DNA of 64,000 nucleotides from Ottowia sp. SB7-C50 (GTDB taxonomy: Bacteria; Pseudomonadota; Gammaproteobacteria; Burkholderiales; Burkholderiaceae_C): contig NZ_CP136995.1 of NCBI RefSeq assembly GCF_033110285.1, positions 3,100,001 to 3,164,000 of the forward strand, written 5' to 3'. The first letter of the stretch is position 1, and each line of letters starts with the position of its first letter. The notes beneath the pieces are model-generated. The model did no database searches, was not told where the DNA came from, and worked only from the letters and a program-made list of their open reading frames with translations. A program made the translations under genes and the position numbers. Positions 58,403 to 64,000 of this stretch are shown in pieces.

Positions 58403-59388
58403 AACTTGCCGTTGCCATCCCCTGCTACAAAGTCCGCGCCCAGATTCTGGGCGTGATTGCCGCCATTCCGCCGTCAGTGCAGCGCATCTACGTCGTGGAC
58501 GATTGCTGCCCCCAGGAGAGTGGCAAGCTCGTGCAGGATCAGTGCACCGATCCGCGTGTGAGGGTGATCTTTCACGAACAGAACCAGGGCGTGGGCGGCG
58601 CAGTGCGCACGGGCTACCGTGCAGCGCTCGAAGAAGACATGCACATCGTCGTCAAGGTGGATGGCGATGGGCAGATGGATCCGGCGCTGATTCCCCACTT
58701 CACCCGCGCGATCGAGCGCGGCAAGGCCGACTACACCAAAGGCAACCGCTTCTACCGCCCCGAATCGCTCAAGGGCATGCCGCCGATCCGGCTGTTCGGC
58801 AATGCGGCACTGTCGTTTGTCAACAAGCTCAGCACGGGCTACTGGTCAATCATGGACCCGACGAACGGCTACACCGCCATTCACACGGCGGTGCTGCGCG
58901 AATTGCCGCTGCACAAGCTGGAGCAGCGCTATTTCTTCGAATCCGACATGCTCTACCACCTGAACACGATGCGCGCAGTGGTGCACGACGTGCCGATGGA
59001 TTCGGTCTACGCGGACGAGGAGTCAAGCCTGAGGGTTTCCAAGGTGCTGCCCGAGTTTCTGGTCAAGCACATCAACCGCTTCTTCAAGCGCTACGTGTAC
59101 TTGTACCTGCTGCGCGACTTCAACCTGGGCAGCCTGTACAGCCTGCTGGGCCTGCTGCTGTGCGCGGTCGGTGTGCTGTTCGGCGGCTGGCAATGGTGGC
59201 GCAGCAGCATGACAGGGCTGCCCGCAAGTAGCGGCACGGTCATGGTGGCCGCGCTACCGCTGATCATTGGCATCCAGTTTCTGATCGCGTTTCTGCACCA
59301 TGACGTGGAACGCGTGCCGACCGAGCCACTGAGCTTGGATCTGACGGATGTGGAAACCGGCGCTAGCGCAAACCCGATTGAGCGTTAG
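58399..59388 (+). CDS. GtrB-like polyprenyl-phosphate glycosyltransferase (GT2)
   Basis: 329 aa. N-terminal GT-A domain: LAVAIPCYKVRAQILGVIAA, YVVDDCCPQESG, catalytic KVDGDGQMDPALIPHF (DxD), and FFESDMLYHL. Two C-terminal helices (GSLYSLLGLLLCAVGVLFGG and VMVAALPLIIGIQFLIAFL) anchor it. Members transfer a sugar from a nucleotide to undecaprenyl phosphate. Its ATG overlaps the previous stop (58399-58402). An N-terminally truncated duplicate lies at 56681-56902. Confidence 0.88.
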   Translation: MKLAVAIPCYKVRAQILGVIAAIPPSVQRIYVVDDCCPQESGKLVQDQCTDPRVRVIFHEQNQGVGGAVRTGYRAALEEDMHIVVKVDGDGQMDPALIPHFTRAIERGKADYTKGNRFYRPESLKGMPPIRLFGNAALSFVNKLSTGYWSIMDPTNGYTAIHTAVLRELPLHKLEQRYFFESDMLYHLNTMRAVVHDVPMDSVYADEESSLRVSKVLPEFLVKHINRFFKRYVYLYLLRDFNLGSLYSLLGLLLCAVGVLFGGWQWWRSSMTGLPASSGTVMVAALPLIIGIQFLIAFLHHDVERVPTEPLSLDLTDVETGASANPIER

Positions 59389-59404
59389 GCTTAAAAACGC
59401 AACC

Positions 59405-60250
59405 ATGCAACCGCTGGCCACGTTACCGGACGGTGCGTGGTCACAGGTGCGCGGCATCTTCACCGACGTCGACGATACGCTGACGACGGACGGTGCGGTG
59501 ACCGCCGACGCGCTGCAGGCATTGGACGAACTGGCCGATGCGGGGCTCACCGTCATCCCGGTCACCGGTCGCCCGATCGGATGGAGCGAACCCTTCGCGC
59601 GCGCCTGGCCGGTGCGCGCCATCGTGGCAGAGAATGGCGCCGTCGCTTGGGTGGCGCCGGGCAATGGTGAGCATCAAATGGGCCCTCAGCGCTTGACAGG
59701 CAAGCGCCAGCAGCTATCAAAACTATATCAACAGGACGCCGCCAGGCGCGCGCGCAACCTGGCGCAACTGCAGCGCACCGCCGCCCGCGTGCTGCGCGAG
59801 GTGTCCGGCGCCACGCTGGCGCGCGACTCGGCCGGCCGCGAAACCGACATCGCCATCGACCACAGCGAATTCGCCCATCTCGACCAGGCGCGCATCGATG
59901 AAGTCGTGCGCATCATGCGCGACGAGGGCTTGCATGCCACGGTGAGCAGCATCCACATCAACGGATGGATCGGTGAACACGACAAGTGGCAAGGTGCGTG
60001 CTGGATCGCGCGCGAACTGCTGGGCATCGACCTGCCCGCGCAGATCGGGCGCTGGCTGTTCGTGGGCGATTCGACCAACGACCAGGTGATGTTCAGGCAC
60101 TTCACGCACAGCGTGGGCGTGGCCAACATCCGGCGCTTCGAGCCGCAGTTGCGCTTCAAACCCCGCTATGTCACCCAGGGCGAGCGGGGCGCGGGGTTTG
60201 CCGAAATGGCGCGCGCGCTGCTGGGCCAGCTGCGCCAGGCGCGCGGGTGA
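59405..60250 (+). CDS. HAD-superfamily (IIB-type) sugar phosphatase
   Basis: 281 aa. HAD motifs: I in GIFTDVDDTLTTDG (about residue 20), II at VIPVTGRPIG, IV at FVGDSTNDQVMFRHF (about 225), with a cap domain between. Similar to mannosyl-3-phosphoglycerate or sucrose-phosphate phosphatases; substrate unknown, probably a sugar phosphate given the neighbouring transferase. An ATAGC repeat copy (59685-59735) is translated in frame as QRLTGKRQQLSKLYQQDA within the cap, lengthening it. Confidence 0.85.
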   Translation: MQPLATLPDGAWSQVRGIFTDVDDTLTTDGAVTADALQALDELADAGLTVIPVTGRPIGWSEPFARAWPVRAIVAENGAVAWVAPGNGEHQMGPQRLTGKRQQLSKLYQQDAARRARNLAQLQRTAARVLREVSGATLARDSAGRETDIAIDHSEFAHLDQARIDEVVRIMRDEGLHATVSSIHINGWIGEHDKWQGACWIARELLGIDLPAQIGRWLFVGDSTNDQVMFRHFTHSVGVANIRRFEPQLRFKPRYVTQGERGAGFAEMARALLGQLRQARG

Positions 60251-60279
60251 AGCCGCGGGCGCAGCGCCCGCCGCGCAAC

Positions 60280-61245
60280 TCACGAGCCCTTCGCCAGCCC
60301 CAGCTTCTCGACCAGCGCCTTCTCGCGCGTGAAGGTGTCCTGCGCGAACTTGCGGTATTGCGCCGACGACATGTACATCGGCACCATGTCGTAGCGCTTC
60401 AGCGCATCCACGTAGCTGGGCTGCTCCATCGCGGTCTTGAAGGCGTCGTGCAGGCGCTTGACCACGGCGGGCGGCGTGTCGCGCGGCGCGCCGATGCCGA
60501 AGGGCGAGTTCTGCACGATGTCGAGGCCCAGTTCTTTCAGCGTGGGCGCGTCGGGGAACTTGTCCAGCCGCTTGTCGCCCCAGGTGTTGAGCACGCGCAG
60601 CTTGCCGCTTTCGACGTGCGGCGCAAAACCGGTGGAATCGGCCGCGGCCATGATGTGGCCGCCCAGCAGCGCCTGCATCAGGTCGGCGCTGCCCTTGTAC
60701 GGCACGTGCGTCAGCTGCAGGCCGGCCTTCTGCGCCGCCTGCTCCATGGTCAGGTGCGGGCTGGTCATGGTGCCGGTGGAGCCGTACGTCAGCTTGCCGG
60801 GGTTGGCCTTGGCGTAGCCCACGAAGTGCGTCCAGCTCTTGATGGGCGAATCGCTGGGCACCACCAGGCCGAAGGCGTAGCCGGTGACGTTGAGCACGTA
60901 GTGGATGTCCTTCACCGGATCCCACGTGAGCTTGGTCGTGTAGGGCAGGCGGAACACGCCGAGCGGAATCTGCGCAATGGTGTAGCCATCGGCTGGCGAC
61001 GTCTGCAGCGCCTGTGCGGGCAGCGTGCCGCCGGCGCCGGGCTTGTTCTCGACGATGACGGGCTGGCCCAGCACCTTGCCAGCGTTGTCGGCCAGTGCGC
61101 GCATGGTGATGTCGGTCGGGCCGCCCGCCGGGAAGGCAATGACCAGCTTGATCGGCTTGTTGGGAAAGGCCTGCGCCAGCGCGGGCGCTGCGGTGGCACC
61201 GGCAAGCAGGGCGATGGCAAGCGGAATCAGGTGACGACGTTGCAT
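60280..61245 (-). CDS. Bug/TctC-family tripartite tricarboxylate transporter receptor
   Basis: 321 aa periplasmic binding protein. Signal peptide LIPLAIALLAGATAAPALAQ, then the family start AFPNKPIKLVIAFPAGGPTD, PVIVENKPGAGG, YGSTGTMTSPHLTMEQ and VPYKGSADLMQALLGGHI. GGAG lies about 10 bp before ATG 61245. No TctA/TctB membrane genes are nearby, as is usual for the expanded Bug family in Burkholderiales. Ligand unknown (carboxylate-like by family). Confidence 0.92.
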   Translation of the reverse strand: MQRRHLIPLAIALLAGATAAPALAQAFPNKPIKLVIAFPAGGPTDITMRALADNAGKVLGQPVIVENKPGAGGTLPAQALQTSPADGYTIAQIPLGVFRLPYTTKLTWDPVKDIHYVLNVTGYAFGLVVPSDSPIKSWTHFVGYAKANPGKLTYGSTGTMTSPHLTMEQAAQKAGLQLTHVPYKGSADLMQALLGGHIMAAADSTGFAPHVESGKLRVLNTWGDKRLDKFPDAPTLKELGLDIVQNSPFGIGAPRDTPPAVVKRLHDAFKTAMEQPSYVDALKRYDMVPMYMSSAQYRKFAQDTFTREKALVEKLGLAKGS

Positions 61246-61364
61246 GAGGAAAACTCCGTGAAGTCTTTGTTTAAAGCGGGCGATGAGGACATTGAACCCC
61301 AAGGCACGCCGGTCCGCCATGCATGAAAGCCCCGATGCCGGTCGCGCGGGCGACTCGCCTGGCT

Positions 61365-64000
61365 TCAGCCCCGTGCCAGCACGGGCGCCAGCGCCACGCC
61401 GGTGTGCGTGCCGGCGCGCACCACGTCCTCGGGCGTGCCGGCGGCCACCAGCTGGCCGCCACCATCGCCGCCTTCGGGCCCCAGGTCGATGATCCAGTCG
61501 GCCTCGGCGATCAGGTCGAGGTCGTGCTCGATCACCAGCACGCTGTGGCCGCCGTTGACCAGTCGGTGCAGCACGTGGATGAGCTTTTCCACGTCCTGCA
61601 TGTGCAGGCCGACCGTGGGTTCGTCCAGCACGTAGAGCGTGTGCGGCGCCTTCTGGCCCCTGCGCCCCACATCGTCACGGACTTTCGACAACTCAGTGAC
61701 GAGCTTGATGCGCTGCGCCTCGCCGCCGCTCAGCGTGGGCGACGGCTGGCCGAGCGTCAGGTAGCCCAGGCCCACGTCCTTCAGCAGTTGCAGCGGGTGC
61801 GCAATGGCGGGCATGCTGGCAAAGAAGTCGACCGCCTCATCGACCTCCATCTGCAGCACGTCGCCAATGCTCTTGCCGCGCCACGTCACCGCCAGCGTCT
61901 CGGGGTTGAAGCGCGCGCCGTGGCAGACCTCGCAGGGTACCTTCACGTCGGGCAGAAAGCTCATCTCGATGGTGCGCACGCCCTGGCCTTCGCACGCCGG
62001 GCAGCGGCCTTCGCCGGTGTTGAAACTGAATCGCCCCGGGCCGTAGCCGCGCGCCTTGGCCTCCAGCGTGTCGGCAAACAGCTTGCGCACCGTGTCCCAG
62101 AAGCCGATGTAGGTCGCGGGGCAGGAGCGCGGTGTCTTCCCGATGGGGGTCTGGTCGACTTCGAGCACGCGGTCGATGGACTCGAAGCCTTGCAGGCCGG
62201 TGCAACCGACCAGCGCCGGCGCCTTGCCCGCATCCATCGCGTCGCGCCCGGCCTTGGTGGCGCGCTGGCCGACCCAGGCCGCCACGTTGGCCAGTAGCAC
62301 GTCGCGCGCCAGCGTCGATTTGCCCGAACCGCTGACGCCCGTCACCGCGACCAGGCGGTTCAACGGCACGGCCACGTCCACCTGCTGGAGGTTGTGCAGC
62401 TGCGCGCCCAGCAGGTGCAGCCAGCGCGTGGTCACGGGCGCTGACTCTGCCGGTTCTTTTGGGGCTTTTCGAGCTGCAGCGCTTGTCCCACCTGCGCGAT
62501 CAGCTTCAACTTCGATAGCGCGCCGCGCTTGCATGGGGTGCCGCATCGCATCGCGCAAATAACGGCCGGTGGCGGAATCCGCCGCCGCCTCCAGATCGGC
62601 CGCTGTGCCCTCGGCCACCAGCCGCCCGCCGCGCACGCCAGCGCCGGGGCCGATGTCGATCCGGTGTTCGGCGCGGCGAATCGTCTCTTCATCGTGCTCC
62701 ACCACCACCAGCGTGTTGCCTTTGCTGGAGAGCGTGTGCAGCGCGTCCAGCAAGATCTGGTTGTCGCGCGCGTGCAGGCCGATGGTGGGCTCGTCGAGCA
62801 CGTAGCACACGCCTTGCAGGTTGCTGCCCAGTTGCGCGGCCAGGCGGATGCGCTGCGCCTCGCCGCCGCTCAGCGTGGGCGCGCCGCGGTCCAGCGTGAG
62901 GTAGCCCAGGCCGACTTGTTCGAGGAAGTCGAGGCGGCTTTTGATCTCGGGTACCAGGTCGCGCGCGATGTCGGCGTCGCGGCCTTGGAGTTGCAGGCCG
63001 TCGAACCAGGCGCGCAGGTCGTGGACGCTCAGGTGGGCGAGTTGGGTGATGGCAACGCTGCTGCCCTCACCCCTACCCTCTCCCGCGAGCGGGAGAGGGA
63101 GTAAATCCTGCGCCGCGCCACGGGTATTGCTCCCTCGCCCCCCAGGGGAGAGGGTCGGGGTGAGGGGCTGCCGCGTATCCAGCAACACCGCCCGCGCTAC
63201 CGGATTCAGCCGCGTCCCCTGGCAAGCCGGGCACACCACGTCGCCCACGTCCTCCACCTCAGGCTCCGCAAACGTCTGCTCGCGCCCCTTCTGGTCGTCG
63301 GCCAGCACCGAATCGTCCAGCGCCTTGCGCTGCTCGCGCGTCAGTTTGACGCCCGTTCCCACGCAATCGGGACACCAGCCGTGCTTGCTGTTGTAGCTGA
63401 ACAGGCGCGGATCCAGTTCCGCATACGACGTGGCGCACACCGGACAGGCGCGTTTGGTCGAGAACACTTCGACCCGCCCGATACGCGCCGTCGGTTGCCC
63501 CGACTCCATCGCGTGGCGCAGCCCGGCGATGTCGTGCAGCACGTGCACCACACCCTTGCCGTGCTCCAGCGCGCGCGTCAGCGATTCGCGCAGCTGCGCC
63601 TCGTTGCCGGGCGTGACGGGCAGGCTCATCACGGGCAGCTCGATGGTGTGTTCCTTGAAGCGGTCGATGCGCGGGAAGTTCGTCGTCGGCAAAAACTCCC
63701 CATCCACCCGCAGGTGCGTGAAGCCGCGCGGCCGCGCCCAGTCGGCCAGTTCGGTGTACACGCCCTTGCGACCGACCACCAGCGGCGCCAGCAGGCCAAT
63801 CGTCTGGCCGCGATAGCGCGTCAGGATTTGCGCCGCGATGCGCTCGGGTGTTTGCGGCTGCACGGCGGCGCCGTCGTGTACACAGTGCTGCACGCCCAGC
63901 TTGACATACAGCAGGCGCAGGAAGTGCCACACCTCGGTGGTCGTGCCCACGGTGGATTTGCGGCCGCCGCGCGACAGGCGCTGTTCGATCGCCACGGTGG
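61365..64000 (-). CDS. uvrA: Excinuclease ABC subunit UvrA, N-terminus beyond the window
   Basis: About 878 codons visible, C-terminal side complete. Zinc modules CPVCATSYAEL/CPDC and CPACEGQG/CEVCHG; ABC signatures LSGGEAQRIRL (first half) and LSGGEAQRIKL (second); second Walker [16 protein letters not shown]; Walker B VLDEPTVGLHMQD. Two repeats are translated in frame: the SPGGRG/LPLAGEGRGEG type at 63061-63168 and an ATAGC copy at 62465-62535. The first Walker A is off the edge. It could be standard UvrA or the N-terminally extended duplicate form seen in some betaproteobacteria. Confidence 0.92.
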   Translation of the reverse strand, partial: TVAIEQRLSRGGRKSTVGTTTEVWHFLRLLYVKLGVQHCVHDGAAVQPQTPERIAAQILTRYRGQTIGLLAPLVVGRKGVYTELADWARPRGFTHLRVDGEFLPTTNFPRIDRFKEHTIELPVMSLPVTPGNEAQLRESLTRALEHGKGVVHVLHDIAGLRHAMESGQPTARIGRVEVFSTKRACPVCATSYAELDPRLFSYNSKHGWCPDCVGTGVKLTREQRKALDDSVLADDQKGREQTFAEPEVEDVGDVVCPACQGTRLNPVARAVLLDTRQPLTPTLSPGGRGSNTRGAAQDLLPLPLAGEGRGEGSSVAITQLAHLSVHDLRAWFDGLQLQGRDADIARDLVPEIKSRLDFLEQVGLGYLTLDRGAPTLSGGEAQRIRLAAQLGSNLQGVCYVLDEPTIGLHARDNQILLDALHTLSSKGNTLVVVEHDEETIRRAEHRIDIGPGAGVRGGRLVAEGTAADLEAAADSATGRYLRDAMRHPMQARRAIEVEADRAGGTSAAARKAPKEPAESAPVTTRWLHLLGAQLHNLQQVDVAVPLNRLVAVTGVSGSGKSTLARDVLLANVAAWVGQRATKAGRDAMDAGKAPALVGCTGLQGFESIDRVLEVDQTPIGKTPRSCPATYIGFWDTVRKLFADTLEAKARGYGPGRFSFNTGEGRCPACEGQGVRTIEMSFLPDVKVPCEVCHGARFNPETLAVTWRGKSIGDVLQMEVDEAVDFFASMPAIAHPLQLLKDVGLGYLTLGQPSPTLSGGEAQRIKLVTELSKVRDDVGRRGQKAPHTLYVLDEPTVGLHMQDVEKLIHVLHRLVNGGHSVLVIEHDLDLIAEADWIIDLGPEGGDGGGQLVAAGTPEDVVRAGTHTGVALAPVLARG
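63061..63168. repeat. 'ctctcccgcgagcgggagag' repeat inserted in frame inside uvrA
   Basis: 'ctcacccctaccctctcccg', palindromic 'cccgcgagcgggagaggga', about 35 bp spacer, then 'aggggagagggtcggggtga'. The ends are mutually inverted. Translated on the minus strand it reads PLTPTLSPGGRGS and LPLPLAGEGRGEG without stops. Related to 45018-45131. Confidence 0.8.

Overview
The window is GC-rich, densely coded and betaproteobacterial. Gene content and order point to the Burkholderiales, most likely Comamonadaceae (Acidovorax/Ottowia/Comamonas-like): periplasmic nitrate reductase with full System I cytochrome c maturation, aerobic phenylacetate degradation, Bug/TctC and TAXI solute receptors, an SAH riboswitch before ahcY, and many short 'ATAGC...GCGCTTG...CAAGCGC' palindromic repeats. 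The genus is an inference from content, not a database match.

Layout. 0-7 kb: CobW GTPase (partial), xerC, DUF484, dapF and a MacA/LolCD-like export operon. 7-13 kb: aquaporin, an orphan GyrB-like TOPRIM protein, and ruvA/ruvB separated by a lysyl-endopeptidase-like lipoprotein protease and an I78 inhibitor. 13-18.4 kb: LuxR regulator, phoH, TAXI receptor, ybeY, dtd, CDF exporter. 18.7-24.8 kb: napDAGHBC. 24.8-29 kb: LysR, hydrolase, cyclophilin-like protein, a displaced napF and a putative dual lysozyme inhibitor. 29-36.6 kb: ccmABCDEFGHI on the minus strand behind tyrS, with a PIN/AbrB toxin-antitoxin pair between ccmE and ccmF. 38-42.5 kb: M23 peptidase, erpA, bactofilin, rplM-rpsI, rlmJ. 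42.6-46.7 kb: paaABCDE behind a perfect TetR-type operator. 47-53.7 kb: rlpA, ompW, the SAH-riboswitch operon ahcY-tlyA-metF, prfC. 53.7-60.2 kb: a visibly more AT-rich surface-glycosylation (Gtr-like) locus with a duplicated glycosyltransferase fragment. 60-64 kb: Bug receptor and uvrA (partial).

How genes work together. Nap proteins carry c-type haems and need the Ccm system; FNR-type palindromes lie upstream of both napD and ccmC, suggesting joint low-oxygen control. The riboswitch operon links SAH hydrolysis, methylene-THF reduction and an rRNA methyltransferase.

Sequence quality. Every G or C run of six or more that I found inside a gene (eleven genes) carries exactly one base too many. 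Removing one base restores the conserved reading frame each time. This creates false frameshifts and two false fusions (CcmF-CcmG, CcmD-CcmE). I read these as systematic homopolymer over-calls, and annotated the affected genes over their corrected extent.
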